Origin: Caballeronia sp. BR00000012568055
Lineage (GTDB): Bacteria; Pseudomonadota; Gammaproteobacteria; Burkholderiales; Burkholderiaceae
DNA length: 64,000 bases
Reading direction: 5' to 3'
Assembly: GCF_029439455.1 (NCBI RefSeq)
Contig: NZ_JAQFVG010000358.1
Span: 62,001-126,000 of the forward strand
The notes beneath the pieces are model-generated. The model did not search any database, had not been told where the DNA came from, and saw nothing but the letters and a program-made list of their open reading frames with translations. A program made the position numbers and the translations under genes. Below are positions 45,714 to 54,908 of the stretch, piece by piece. The first letter of the stretch is position 1. The number at the start of each line of letters is the position of its first letter.

Positions 45714-45745
45714 GCCAAAAAATAACCCCGCCGTGAAGGCGGGGT
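45714..45745 (-). terminator. Terminator after the DUF3567 gene
   Basis: Stem ACCCCGCC (45725-45732), loop GTGAA, GGCGGGGT (45738-45745). A T-rich run follows on the minus strand. It insulates the metH promoter from the upstream gene. Confidence 0.85.
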
Positions 45746-45796
45746 GCGTGGATGTCGCCGTGACGGACGGCGGCGAGCCGTCCGCGCGTTGCTGCG

Positions 45797-46054
45797 TTAG
45801 TGAAGCACGACCGGTTGATTCATCAAGATATCGAACTGACCGAGGAATTCGTCCACATCTTCGAGCGACGGTTCTTCTTCGATCAGCTTCTGCACATGCT
45901 CCCGAAACTTCGCGGCGAGCGCACCGTCGATGAAAATCTCCCGTTGCGTGTTTTTATCGACGATCTCGTAGCCGCCCGACATCATCGCGAGATGGTTGTC
46001 TTGCGGCGGAAACTCGACGACGCAGTAGTTCGGGCTGTTGTAGATCATTTGCAT
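45797..46054 (-). CDS. DUF3567-family small protein
   Basis: 85 residues: [86 protein letters not shown] recognise it as a conserved betaproteobacterial family (DUF3567), acidic and cytoplasmic, of unknown function. AAGGAGTGTCGCC gives a strong ribosome-binding site for the ATG at 46054. Confidence 0.85.
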   Translation of the reverse strand: MQMIYNSPNYCVVEFPPQDNHLAMMSGGYEIVDKNTQREIFIDGALAAKFREHVQKLIEEEPSLEDVDEFLGQFDILMNQPVVLH

Positions 46055-46179
46055 GGCGACACTCCTTATTCCTGTTTGCTCCGTGGCAATCTGCTGCCTA
46101 GATGGAGCGATCGGGTGGGAATTCAAGGGGTGGCCTCGACGTAATGCCTGGGGTATCGAGGCTTATTTGTCAAATATTC

Positions 46180-46968
46180 TCAAACCGCGTTGTGCAAAAA
46201 CCCATCCAATAATGCGCTGAAGCGCTGCGACTGCTCGACTGGACTCAGGTGCGCGGCATCGAGTGATTGGAATTGCGCGCCCTTCACCGTATCGGCGATC
46301 ACCTTCGACTGAGCAGGTGTCGTGCCACTGTCGCGTTCGCCTGCGACAACCAGCGTGCGTGCATCGATGGACGCGAGTTTGTCGCGCGCATCGAAACGAC
46401 TCACTGCAACAGCCGCGCGTGCGAAACCCTCGGGTGACGTACGCGCAATCGTTTCGCCGATCTGCTCGACGACTTCCGGATGTGCCTTCCGGAATTCTGG
46501 CGTGAGCCATCGTTCGAGCGTTGGATCCACGATACTCGCAGCGCCGTTTTCGCGCACGGATTCCGCACGCTGCGCAAAGGTTGGCCGTGCGTCTTCGGGG
46601 ATGAACGCGGGTGCGCCGACGACGGTCAGCGAATCGACCTTGTCGGCGTGATTCGCCGCAAAGGTCTGCGCAACCATTCCGCCGATCGATAAACCGACCA
46701 CGTGCGTCGAAGGCGCGCCGAGTTTGTCGAGCAACTCCGAAAGATCGTCGGACAGATCGTCGATGGTGAAGTCGTCGGGCGATACCGTGGTGCCGCCATG
46801 ACCGCGCAGGTCGTAGCGTAAAACGGTGAACTTGTGCCGAAAGTAGCCGGCCATCTGGTCCCACACGGAGTGGTCGCCAGCGAGTTGATGGATGAAGGTC
46901 AGCCAGGGACCGCCGCCTTCGTTGTCGAGTACATAACGCGTGTCGATGCGATTGATCGTCAACTGCAT
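46180..46968 (-). CDS. Alpha/beta-hydrolase, 3-oxoadipate enol-lactonase (PcaD)-like
   Basis: 262 residues from ATG 46968 (CGGAG upstream). Oxyanion region GGGPWLTFIHQLAGDHSVWDQMAGYF, RYDLRGHGGTTVSPDDF, nucleophile elbow HVVGLSIGGMVAQ and a C-terminal His in LDAAHLSPVEQSQRF; the acid is probably the Asp in LVVAGERD. The pattern resembles PcaD of the beta-ketoadipate pathway, but no pca genes are adjacent, so another ester or lactone substrate is possible. Confidence 0.8.
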   Translation of the reverse strand: MQLTINRIDTRYVLDNEGGGPWLTFIHQLAGDHSVWDQMAGYFRHKFTVLRYDLRGHGGTTVSPDDFTIDDLSDDLSELLDKLGAPSTHVVGLSIGGMVAQTFAANHADKVDSLTVVGAPAFIPEDARPTFAQRAESVRENGAASIVDPTLERWLTPEFRKAHPEVVEQIGETIARTSPEGFARAAVAVSRFDARDKLASIDARTLVVAGERDSGTTPAQSKVIADTVKGAQFQSLDAAHLSPVEQSQRFSALLDGFLHNAV

Positions 46969-47070
46969 ATCGGCTCCGTAGAGAATGCGGTTCGCGATGC
47001 CTTGCATGGCGCATTGCCGCACTTTTCGCCGCTTTCTACGGTACCGGTCTGGTGTGACAAATCACCGGCA

Positions 47071-48264
47071 TTACGGTCGAAGCGGCGCGGGCGCGGCAGG
47101 CGCGGATTCTTCAGACGCAGCTTGCGTGCCAGCCTCCTCGCCTTGCTGCGACGCGCCAGGCGGCTGGAGTTTGCCCGCCCAGAGCAGTTCGATTTGCATT
47201 CCGTTCGGTTCGGTTTGAAGAATTCGCACCGGCAGCCAGCCGAGCGATGGCGCGAGCCAGATATCGAGTTTTCGCTTGTCGCCTTCGCGGCGTGGCAGGC
47301 GCGTGAAGTGGCGTGCCGTGGTAAATCCGCCGCGCGTTTGCACGGATTCGTCGCCGACGGTTTCGATCGGCCAGATTTCGTTGCTGTCGTTGTCCGCGAC
47401 ACTGAACTGGCGTGTGACGCCCGGCTTGTACTTGTCGGGTGCGCCGCGCACGAGGCTGGCGAGTTGCATCACCACGCTGAAGCGATCCTGCGCGCCGTCC
47501 GCGAGCGGCTGCGACTGCGGCGTTTTCGTGTAGACGATCTGCTTGTTTTCGCGATTGAAGATGGCGATATCGGCGGCGCGGCGGCCGCGTTGTTCCGAGT
47601 ACTGCTCCGGCGCGATACCGAAGCCATCGATATGGCCTTTGCTCGAATACACGTACGGTCCGACAAAGGGCAGCGGGATCGATACGACCATCTCGTAGTG
47701 CTGGCCATCGTTGGACCAGTGGATCGTGCCGGTCTGATTCATCATGCCGTTGACGAGCGTGTCGTAACGCAGTTCGCCGGCGGGCGGGACGCTGAATTTA
47801 TCGCCGGATTCCTTGGCTGCTGGCGGTTGAGCCGGCGCGGGAGCCGATGCTGCTGCTTGTGCTGCTGACGTCGCGCTTGCGGCGGGTTCTGCGGGTGCCG
47901 CGGTTTCCGCAGGCGCAGTTGCGTTCGCGTCGGGCATTTTCGCGCTCAATACCGGTTCTGCTTTCGCGGGCCTGCGCGCGACGGGCTTCGGCGGCGCGGG
48001 CTTTACAGGAACCGGAGCAGGCGCAGGCGGCTGTGGCGCAGGCTGCGCAATCGGCTTCGGCGTCAGCAATTCCACCTGCACAGGCGGCGGTTCGACCTTC
48101 GTTTCATTCGATGGCAAACGCGCACGGTCGATCCACCGCATCGCGCTGAAATGCAATATGGCGACGATCAGGATCGCGAGCGCCCATCGCCACCAGCGGC
48201 GCGGCGGCGTGGATTGATCGGAACCGCTATCGGGTGAAGGGCGGTGGAACGGGAATAACGACAT
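47071..48264 (-). CDS. DUF3108-domain inner-membrane/periplasmic protein
   Basis: 397 residues from ATG 48264. One N-terminal membrane helix (WWRWALAILIVAILHFSAMRW, about 25-45), a long Pro/Ala-rich periplasmic spacer (about 60-165) resembling TonB-type spacers, and a C-terminal beta-rich DUF3108 domain (ELRYDTLVNGMMNQTGTIHWSNDGQHYEMVVSIPLPFVGPYVYSSKGHI...). The family is predicted to bind hydrophobic or cell-envelope ligands, but its role is unknown. A start 16 codons upstream is possible. Confidence 0.8.
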   Translation of the reverse strand: MSLFPFHRPSPDSGSDQSTPPRRWWRWALAILIVAILHFSAMRWIDRARLPSNETKVEPPPVQVELLTPKPIAQPAPQPPAPAPVPVKPAPPKPVARRPAKAEPVLSAKMPDANATAPAETAAPAEPAASATSAAQAAASAPAPAQPPAAKESGDKFSVPPAGELRYDTLVNGMMNQTGTIHWSNDGQHYEMVVSIPLPFVGPYVYSSKGHIDGFGIAPEQYSEQRGRRAADIAIFNRENKQIVYTKTPQSQPLADGAQDRFSVVMQLASLVRGAPDKYKPGVTRQFSVADNDSNEIWPIETVGDESVQTRGGFTTARHFTRLPRREGDKRKLDIWLAPSLGWLPVRILQTEPNGMQIELLWAGKLQPPGASQQGEEAGTQAASEESAPAAPAPLRP

Positions 48265-48351
48265 CGGCTGGAGAAAAGGCGTAATGCGCGTAACTGTTAC
48301 GTTACGGAACACTCGGAACGTTTAGGACACGCGCGGACGGAACGATGTTCC

Positions 48352-49161
48352 TCAGCGCTCGCCCGCCTTATACCCCAATTCGTACGATAGCCCGCTCGCG
48401 CATTCGCGTAATGCGGAATCGATTACACCGCCCCAGCGCGTATCGAACGAGCCTTCGTGACCGAGCGCGATCAGTCCGATGGCCAGATCGCCGGTCGAAT
48501 CGAAAACAGGCATGCAGAACGCATGAATGGTCGGCAGCAGCATGCCTTCGACGCGCGCCGCGCCGTGTTCGCGCACTTCGGTGAATAGCGGCTCGACATC
48601 GGCGAGTGTCTTGCGCAGGGCGGCGAGTTCGCGATCGAGCATCGCCTGCGTCTTGCTGCGCGGCAGATACGCGGCGTACAGCAAACCGGTGGCCGAAGTA
48701 AGCAGCGGCATCACATCGCCCAATTTGAGCGATGCCTTCGCCGGGTGACTCGACTCCATCCAGTGCACCACCGTCGGCCCCTGATTACCCCAAACGGCGA
48801 TACCGACCGTGATATCCATGCGATCGCGCAATTCGGCAAGCGCCAGACGCGCGAGCTTCACGCCATCGACACGTGCGAGCCGCGCGAGTCCCATCTGCAA
48901 CGCGAAGCCGCCAAGCTCGTAACGCCCCGACACCGGATCCTGCGACGCCAGCCCGAGCCTCACAAAACTCACCAGATACCGATGCGCCTTCGCCGGACTC
49001 ATGCCCGCGCGCTGCGCCAGATCGCGCAGCATCATGGCGCGCGGCTCGTTGGTCAGGACATCAAGCAGTTTGAAGCCGACTTCGATCGACTGTATGCCGG
49101 AGCGCGTTTTCTCTTCGGTGGCGTCATTGATGTCGTCGTCGTCGTTCTCGATGGTCTGCAT
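48352..49161 (-). CDS. IclR-family transcriptional regulator
   Basis: 269 residues. An acidic N-terminal tail (ENDDDDINDATEEK), a winged HTH (SIEVGFKLLDVLTNEPRAMMLRDLAQRAGMSPAKAHRYLVSFVRLGLASQD) and the IclR effector domain (GPTVVHWMESSHPAKASLKLGDVMPLLTSATGLLYAAYLP). It is divergent from the FAH gene with 95 bp between start codons, so it probably controls the FAH-LivJ-enoyl-CoA hydratase cluster in response to an aromatic or carboxylic acid (inference). Confidence 0.92.
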   Translation of the reverse strand: MQTIENDDDDINDATEEKTRSGIQSIEVGFKLLDVLTNEPRAMMLRDLAQRAGMSPAKAHRYLVSFVRLGLASQDPVSGRYELGGFALQMGLARLARVDGVKLARLALAELRDRMDITVGIAVWGNQGPTVVHWMESSHPAKASLKLGDVMPLLTSATGLLYAAYLPRSKTQAMLDRELAALRKTLADVEPLFTEVREHGAARVEGMLLPTIHAFCMPVFDSTGDLAIGLIALGHEGSFDTRWGGVIDSALRECASGLSYELGYKAGER

Positions 49162-49256
49162 GAAAATGTGTGCAAAAGGCTTATGCCGTTCGGCTGAGTC
49201 GTCGGGCGGGATTCACCATCGTAAAATACATTTCCTCCAACGTCACTGACTGCTCC

Positions 49257-50243
49257 ATGAAGCTCGCAACCCTGAAGGACGGCACGCGCGACGGCCAACT
49301 CGTCGTCGTCTCGCGCGATTTGCGCACGGCCGCCATTGCCGATCAGATCGTCTCCACGCTGCAACGCGCGCTGGACGACTGGACCTTCTACGCGCCGCAA
49401 CTCATCGAGCTATATGAAGCGCTGAACCAGGGCCGCGCGCGCAACACCTTTTCCTTCGATGCCAAAGCCTGCATGGCGCCATTGCCTCGCGCCTATCAAT
49501 GGGCGGACGGCTCGTCCTATGTGAATCACGTCGAACTGGTTCGACGAGCGCGCGGCGCGGAAATGCCGCCCGAATTCTGGACCGATCCGCTGATGTACCA
49601 AGGCGGCAGCGACGACTTTATCGGACCGACGGACGATATCGTGTGCGCGACGGAATCGTATGGCATCGACTTCGAGGCGGAAGTCGCGGTGATTACGTCG
49701 GACGTGGATATGGCGTCCACGCCCGACGAAGCCTTGCGGCAAGTGCGCCTGCTGATGCTCGTCAACGATGTCTCGCTGCGCAATCTCATTCCCGCCGAAC
49801 TCGCGAAAGGTTTCGGCTTCTTCCAGAGCAAGCCCGCGACGGCGTTCTCGCCGGTCGCCGTCACGCCCGACGAACTCGGCGATGCCTGGCGCGAAGGCCG
49901 CGTGCATCGGCCGATGATCGTGCATTGGAACGGCAAGAAGGTCGGCCAGCCGGATTGCGGCACGGACATGGTGTTTCACTTCGGCCAGTTGATCGCGCAT
50001 GCGTCGAAGACGCGCAATCTGCGCGCGGGGTCCATCGTCGGTTCGGGCACGATCTCGAACAAGGACGCGAAGCGCGGGTATTGCTGTATCGCGGAGAAGC
50101 GCTGCCTGGAAACCATCGAACACGGCGCGGCGCAGACCGAATTCATGAAGTTCGGCGACAGCGTGAAAATCGAAATGTTCGATGAAGACGGCAAGTCCAT
50201 CTTCGGCGCGATCGATCAGGCGGTTCTGCAGCCGGAGTACTGA
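49257..50243 (+). CDS. Fumarylacetoacetate hydrolase-family protein
   Basis: 328 residues from ATG 49257. FAH-fold metal site YGIDFEAEVAVITSDVDM, followed by LMLVNDVSLRNLIPAELAKGFGFFQSKPATAFSPVAV and GSIVGSGTISNKD. FAH-family enzymes cleave C-C bonds in fumarylacetoacetate or in aromatic-ring-cleavage products. Length is close to two-domain bacterial FAHs of the gentisate/homogentisate type. There is no clear ribosome-binding site; TAAAAT (49222-49227) may be the -10, giving a short leader. First gene of a probable catabolic operon. Confidence 0.88.
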   Translation: MKLATLKDGTRDGQLVVVSRDLRTAAIADQIVSTLQRALDDWTFYAPQLIELYEALNQGRARNTFSFDAKACMAPLPRAYQWADGSSYVNHVELVRRARGAEMPPEFWTDPLMYQGGSDDFIGPTDDIVCATESYGIDFEAEVAVITSDVDMASTPDEALRQVRLLMLVNDVSLRNLIPAELAKGFGFFQSKPATAFSPVAVTPDELGDAWREGRVHRPMIVHWNGKKVGQPDCGTDMVFHFGQLIAHASKTRNLRAGSIVGSGTISNKDAKRGYCCIAEKRCLETIEHGAAQTEFMKFGDSVKIEMFDEDGKSIFGAIDQAVLQPEY

Positions 50244-50324
50244 AGGAAGTACTGAGTCGCCCGAATCGCGGTAAGAACGCAGCCGCCTTACACTTGCCGC
50301 GATGAAAATAACAAGGAGACATCG

Positions 50325-51491
50325 ATGGTTGCAGGCGGCAAGTTTCTGATCGCGGCGATGCTGGCGTTGTCGGCATCGACATCGGCGTTTGCGCAGCAGG
50401 CGCAGCACGTGAAAATCGGCCTGGTGTTGTCGCTCACGGGACCGGCGGCATCGCTCGGCATTCCCGCGCGCGACACGGTGGCGCTGCTGCCGAAGGAAAT
50501 GGGCGGCAAGCCCGTCGATTACATCGTGCTGGATGATGCTTCCGACACCACGCAGGCCGTGCAGACCACCAAGAAGCTGATCAGCGAAGATCAGGTCGAT
50601 GCGATTATCGGATCGTCCATCACGCCGAACTCGCTGGCCATGATCGATGTCGTCGCGCAAGGGCAGACGCCAATGATCTCGCTGGCGTCATCGGCGAAGA
50701 TTATCGAACCGGTGGATGACAAGCGCCGCTGGGTCTTCAAGACGCCACAGACCGACGCGATGATGGCATCCGCGATCATCGAACATGCGAGCAATCATGG
50801 CGTGAAGACGCTGGCGTATATCGGTCAGGCGGATGCGCTCGGCGAGACGTTCTACGCCGAAGTCGCCAAGTTCGCGCAGTTGCACAAGATCGACGTGGTG
50901 GCGAACGAGCGCTTCAATCGCACTGATCCCAGCGTGACCGGGCAGATTCTCAAGATCCTCGCCGCAAAGCCGGACGCGGTCGTAGTCGGCGCGGCCGGCA
51001 CGCCCGCCGCGTTGCCGCCAAAGACGCTCGCCCAGCGAGGATTCAAAGGCAAGGTCTATCACAACCACGGCGTAGGCAATCGCGACTTCCTGCGCGTGTG
51101 CGGCGCGGATTGCAACGGCACCTTCCTGCCGACAAGTCCCGTGCTCGTTGCCGCGCAGTTGCCCGACGATCATCCCGCCAAACGCCTCGCGCTCGACTAC
51201 ATCAAACTGTACGAGGCGAAGCAGGGCGCGGGTTCGGTGTCGGCGTTCGGCTCGTATGCGTGGGACGCGGGCATGTTGCTCAACCGCGCCGCGCCGATCG
51301 CGATGAAAGCGGGCGCGCCCGGCACGCCCGCGTTCCGTGCAGCCCTGCGCGACGCGCTCGAAGGCACGAAGAATTTCGCGGATACCAACGGGCAGGTCAA
51401 CATGTCGCCCAACGATCACATCGGCCTCGATCAACGCGCGCGCGTGATGGTCGAGATTCGCGACGGCAAGTGGGTTTATCAGCCGCGCTGA
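50325..51491 (+). CDS. Branched-chain amino acid/aromatic acid ABC transporter substrate-binding protein (LivJ type)
   Basis: 388 residues. Signal peptide MVAGGKFLIAAMLALSASTSAFA, then a type-I periplasmic binding protein: HVKIGLVLSLTGPAASLGIPARDTVALLP, VLDDASDTTQAVQTTKKLISEDQVDAIIGSSITPNSLAMIDV. The ligand class is probably an aromatic carboxylate, given the neighbours (inference). No LivHMGF permease or ATPase genes are next to it, so it must use a transporter encoded elsewhere. AAGGAG precedes the ATG. Confidence 0.9.
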   Translation: MVAGGKFLIAAMLALSASTSAFAQQAQHVKIGLVLSLTGPAASLGIPARDTVALLPKEMGGKPVDYIVLDDASDTTQAVQTTKKLISEDQVDAIIGSSITPNSLAMIDVVAQGQTPMISLASSAKIIEPVDDKRRWVFKTPQTDAMMASAIIEHASNHGVKTLAYIGQADALGETFYAEVAKFAQLHKIDVVANERFNRTDPSVTGQILKILAAKPDAVVVGAAGTPAALPPKTLAQRGFKGKVYHNHGVGNRDFLRVCGADCNGTFLPTSPVLVAAQLPDDHPAKRLALDYIKLYEAKQGAGSVSAFGSYAWDAGMLLNRAAPIAMKAGAPGTPAFRAALRDALEGTKNFADTNGQVNMSPNDHIGLDQRARVMVEIRDGKWVYQPR

Positions 51492-51509
51492 CAATTTGTG
51501 CGAGAGAAC

Positions 51510-52337
51510 ATGAGCGATCTTTCGATGTACTCGGGCTATCAATCGCTCGAACTGCGCCGTCATCCGCATGGCGTGCTGGAAGTGGTGATGAACGGTGCGG
51601 GCGCGAACAAGAGCGGCCTCTCTACCGCCGATGCCAATATGCATCGCGAACTCGCGGAAATCTGGCGCGATATCGACCGTGATCCTGAAACGCGCGTCGC
51701 GCTGATCCGCGGCGAAGGCAAGGGATTTTCGGCGGGCGGCGATCTCGGTCTGGTCGAAGACATGGCGAATGACTTCGATGTGCGTGCACGCGTGTGGCGC
51801 GAAGCCCGTGACCTCGTGTACAACGTAATCAATTGCAGCAAGCCGATCGTTTCCGCGATGCACGGCCCGGCGGTCGGCGCGGGGCTGGTCGCGGGTTTGC
51901 TGGCCGATGTCTCGATCGCGTCTAAATCGGCGCGCATCATCGACGGGCATACGCGGCTCGGCGTCGCGGCGGGCGATCACGCGGCGATCGTGTGGCCGCT
52001 GCTGTGTGGCATGGCGAAGGCCAAGTACTATCTGCTGCTGTGCGAGCCGGTGAGCGGCGAGGAAGCGGAGCGTATCGGACTGGTGTCGCTGGCAGTGGAT
52101 GAGAACGAATTGCTGCCGAAGGCGATGGACGTGGCGAATCGTCTGGCGCACGGTTCGCAAACGGCAATACGCTGGACCAAGTACGCGTTGAACAACTGGC
52201 TGCGCTCAGCCGGGCCGACTTTCGATACATCGCTCGCGCTGGAATTCATGGGCTTCGCCGGGCCGGACGTACACGAAGGCATGCGTTCGCTGCGCGAGCG
52301 GCGCGCGCCGGATTTTCCCGGCGGTTCGCCGTTCTGA
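51510..52337 (+). CDS. Enoyl-CoA hydratase/isomerase-family protein
   Basis: 275 residues from ATG 51510 (GAGAGAAC upstream; a GTG 12 nt earlier is possible). Crotonase motifs: [18 protein letters not shown] (first oxyanion-hole strand), [57 protein letters not shown]. The usual catalytic glutamate positions are replaced ([13 protein letters not shown]), so it may be a variant crotonase such as an isomerase or hydrolase. It lies 18 bp after the binding protein, in the same catabolic operon. Confidence 0.88.
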   Translation: MSDLSMYSGYQSLELRRHPHGVLEVVMNGAGANKSGLSTADANMHRELAEIWRDIDRDPETRVALIRGEGKGFSAGGDLGLVEDMANDFDVRARVWREARDLVYNVINCSKPIVSAMHGPAVGAGLVAGLLADVSIASKSARIIDGHTRLGVAAGDHAAIVWPLLCGMAKAKYYLLLCEPVSGEEAERIGLVSLAVDENELLPKAMDVANRLAHGSQTAIRWTKYALNNWLRSAGPTFDTSLALEFMGFAGPDVHEGMRSLRERRAPDFPGGSPF

Positions 52338-52384
52338 ACACGACACACGCAAGAAAACCGAACATCAGAAAAGAGGACACGCAA

Positions 52385-53113
52385 ATGACCGACAACTCGG
52401 GCGGCACGCCGCCATTCTCGATTCCCGGTTTTCCCGGATTCGGCCAGGCCGACATGATGGGCAAGATGTGGGAACTGATGCGCCTGAATCCCTTCACCGC
52501 CGCAATGCAGGGCGGCGCTCAGGGCGGCGTTCCCTCTCTTTCGATGATGTCCGACATGCTCGCTCCGCTCACCAATATCGAAGAACTCGACAAGCGCGTG
52601 ACCGACATGCGCGCGGTCGAGCATTGGCTCAAGCTGAACCTGAATATGCTGCAATCGGCCATTCAGGCGCTCGAAGTGCAGCGCGCGACGCTGGCCACGC
52701 TGCGCGCGTTCGGCGCGTATGCGCAGTCGTCCGTGGAAGGCGCGCAAAAGGCGGCATCGGAGAAACCGGCTGCGCCCGGATGGCCGATGAACGCCGTGCC
52801 GAAAACGCCGAAGCCGGAACCGGAAGCACGCAACGAAAGCACCGCCGAAGAAAAAATTACCAACGATCCGCCGCCGCCCGGCTTCGATCCCAGCGGTTGG
52901 TGGAACGTACTGCAATCGCAGTTCAATCAACTTGCCCATCTCGCGATGATTCAGCCCGGCATGGCTAATCCTGAGGCGGCGGCATCCGGCGCGGCGGATG
53001 AAACCAACGCTTCTGCAACTGCAAGTGACGAGGACAAAGCGCCCGGCGCCGCAGCCCGAAAAGCGCCGGCGAAAAAGGCCGCGCCGCGCAAGAAGCCGAA
53101 CCCTTCGGAATGA
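52385..53113 (+). CDS. phaM: PHA granule-associated protein PhaM
   Basis: 242 residues. The N-terminal [35 protein letters not shown] and the helical middle ([54 protein letters not shown]) match PhaM, which activates PHA synthase and attaches granules to the nucleoid. The C-terminus [25 protein letters not shown] is a histone-H1-like PAKKA tail for DNA binding. A ribosome-binding site (AAGAGGACACGCAA) is present. It starts 48 bp after the hydratase gene. Confidence 0.88.
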   Translation: MTDNSGGTPPFSIPGFPGFGQADMMGKMWELMRLNPFTAAMQGGAQGGVPSLSMMSDMLAPLTNIEELDKRVTDMRAVEHWLKLNLNMLQSAIQALEVQRATLATLRAFGAYAQSSVEGAQKAASEKPAAPGWPMNAVPKTPKPEPEARNESTAEEKITNDPPPPGFDPSGWWNVLQSQFNQLAHLAMIQPGMANPEAAASGAADETNASATASDEDKAPGAAARKAPAKKAAPRKKPNPSE

Positions 53114-53467
53114 TATGACGGTCCGGCGGACGCCCGTCCGCCGAGCTTGGGCCAGATTCAGCCAGATTCGGTGCGGCGCTCGTCCGCACTCTACATTCCT
53201 TTCACGCTCGTTCGTCTTCGACAGATCTTCCGTACGATGCATCCGTCGGGCGCGCTGATGCGTATCGATCAATACGCAGGCGGGTTGTATTGTTTCGCGA
53301 TACGAAAAGCTTCATCCGGCCGCGGATGCAGATGCTGGCTGCACATTTGTCTGCGACCGTGAAATCTGTCTATGATGAAGCGTTCGACGAGAGATGGCTT
53401 GTCTACCCGCGCTGCTATGGCACGCATTGTGCATCGACGTGTAGAGCTGTCTATATTTTGACTGTCC
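53114..53467 (+). promoter_or_regulatory. Upstream region of the CarH-like gene with repeated CTGTCYAT elements
   Basis: 354 bp without a gene. Three direct copies of CTGTC(T/C)AT occur at 53366-53375, 53447-53456 and 53462-53471. The last two are 15 bp apart and overlap the start codon. TTGTGC (53427-53432), 19 nt and TATATT (53452-53457) form a possible promoter overlapped by the repeats, which would fit autorepression. If correct, the transcript begins only a few nt before ATG 53468. Confidence 0.45.
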
Positions 53468-54481
53468 ATGACAAATTCATCTGAACAAGAATTCGAGCCG
53501 GATTCGTCGGCTGGCGACTCCGATCAGTTGACCTCGTTGCCGGATCGGCTCGACGGGCCCGCTAACGATTCCGCGATGGTCGGCATCGGCATTGGCGCGA
53601 TCGCGCAGGAAATTGGTCTGACGAAGGACACACTTCGCGTGTGGGAGCGACGATACGGTTTCCCGCAACCCATGCGTTCGGCGGGCGGCGAGCGGCTGTA
53701 TCCGCAGGAGCAGGTGTCGAAGCTGCGGCTGGTGAAGCGCCTGCTGGACGCGGGGCATCGGCCGAGCAAGGTGCTGGCACAGTCGATCGAGACGTTGCAG
53801 CACCTGGCGGAATCGTCGGGAATCGGGCAGGACGCGCCGGACTTGGAGCTCGATCATATGATCGCCTTGCTGCGGGCTGGCAACTACGAAGATTTCCGTT
53901 ACGAACTGCTCAAACGCGCCACGCGGGAAGGCCTGGAACGCTTCACGGTCGATGTCGCCGCGCCGCTTTCCGCGCGCATCGGCAATGCGTGGGCGGCGGG
54001 CACGCTTCAGGTTTATCACGAGCATCTTTTTAGCGAAGCGATTACCGGAGCGTTGCGCGCGCTGATGCGTCCGCTATCCGACGCGCTGCGTGGTCGCGGC
54101 GGCCGTCCGCGTGTGTTGCTGACCACGTTGTCGGGCGAAGGTCACGGTCTCGGCATCTTGATGGCCGAAGCCATGTTCACGCTCTCCGAGTGCGAGTGCA
54201 TTCAGCTTGGCTTGCAGACGCCGCTGCACGATATCGTCGATGCCGTGAACGCTCATAACGTGGATATCGTTGCGCTGTCGTTTTCGTCGGTGCTGCCCGC
54301 GCAGACCATCGCTAACGGGCTCGTCGATCTGCGCAAGATTTTGCCGCCGCACGTGCGCGTGTGGGTCGGCGGAAGCAGTCCGGCCTTGCGGCGCAAGGCG
54401 CACGACGGTATCGATCACATCGCGGGATTAGGCCCTATCGACGAAACGGTCGCCGATTGGCGTCAAACCGCCGTGCTATGA
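53468..54481 (+). CDS. MerR-family regulator with B12-binding domain, CarH/LitR-type photoreceptor
   Basis: 337 residues. MerR HTH with the CarA/CarH hallmark DTLRVWERRYGFPQPMR (about 54-70). The helical cap has W175 then nine residues then E185-H186 (GNAWAAGTLQVYHEHLF), exactly the W-x9-EH motif that contacts 5'-deoxyadenosylcobalamin in CarH. The Rossmann B12 domain has E224-x-H226-xx-G229 (LSGEGHGLGIL), where His is the lower axial ligand. All residues needed for AdoCbl photochemistry are thus present. Such proteins repress in the dark and release DNA in light. An alternative start is ATG 53576, since the first 36 residues are disordered. Confidence 0.87.
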   Translation: MTNSSEQEFEPDSSAGDSDQLTSLPDRLDGPANDSAMVGIGIGAIAQEIGLTKDTLRVWERRYGFPQPMRSAGGERLYPQEQVSKLRLVKRLLDAGHRPSKVLAQSIETLQHLAESSGIGQDAPDLELDHMIALLRAGNYEDFRYELLKRATREGLERFTVDVAAPLSARIGNAWAAGTLQVYHEHLFSEAITGALRALMRPLSDALRGRGGRPRVLLTTLSGEGHGLGILMAEAMFTLSECECIQLGLQTPLHDIVDAVNAHNVDIVALSFSSVLPAQTIANGLVDLRKILPPHVRVWVGGSSPALRRKAHDGIDHIAGLGPIDETVADWRQTAVL

Positions 54482-54908
54482 TCAAAAACGCCCGATTCGC
54501 CGACCGTGAATCGGGTGTGGCCGCAGCGTCGGGCGAGCTCATCGGCTTCCGGCGCGCGCGGGAATTCGCATCGTTGTCACGCTGATGCGGCATACTGCGC
54601 GGCCCGCGTGGACCGCCGGCAGACAGGCTGTTCTTCATACCTCAGGCACAGGTTTCGCTCCTCACCCACGGTAGAGCAAGACGCAAACAACGTAACATTC
54701 GCACGGGGAAGTGCAGTGTTTTCGCGGCGCGCGACGCGTTGCCGCAGCGTCAGAATGTGGCGCTTCGTTGTCGGATTACGTCTATGGCCGCCGGAATCCC
54801 GCGTAAAATTGAAAGCTTGGTTGCTCGCGCTCAACGGTTTTAACCGCTCATCGCGTGCCGATGGTCAATACAGATATAACGTCGCATAAGTGGCTTCAGG
54901 GGTGGACA
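54482..54908. other. Intergenic region with a minus-strand terminator and no gene; sRNA candidate
   Basis: 427 bp. Stem CCCGATTC (54491-54498) and GAATCGGG (54508-54515) is followed, only on the minus strand, by CG and five Ts, so it looks like a terminator for leftward transcription. No minus-strand protein gene ends here: the leftward frames have no ribosome-binding site and read as shadows. A leftward non-coding RNA or an antisense stop for carH is possible. The promoter of the diiron gene must lie at the right end. Confidence 0.4.

Noticed and set aside
45630-45715. Cobalamin or SAH riboswitch upstream of metH
   Set aside because: The leader is under 50 nt after the probable promoter and contains none of the conserved blocks.
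46163-47014. 283-codon frame over the PcaD-like gene
   Set aside because: Arg/His-rich out-of-frame translation; the alternative frame carries the full alpha/beta-hydrolase motifs and a ribosome-binding site.
54435-54638. Minus-strand 67-codon frame upstream of the leftward terminator
   Set aside because: No ribosome-binding site, extends into the end of the CarH-like gene, arginine-rich shadow composition.
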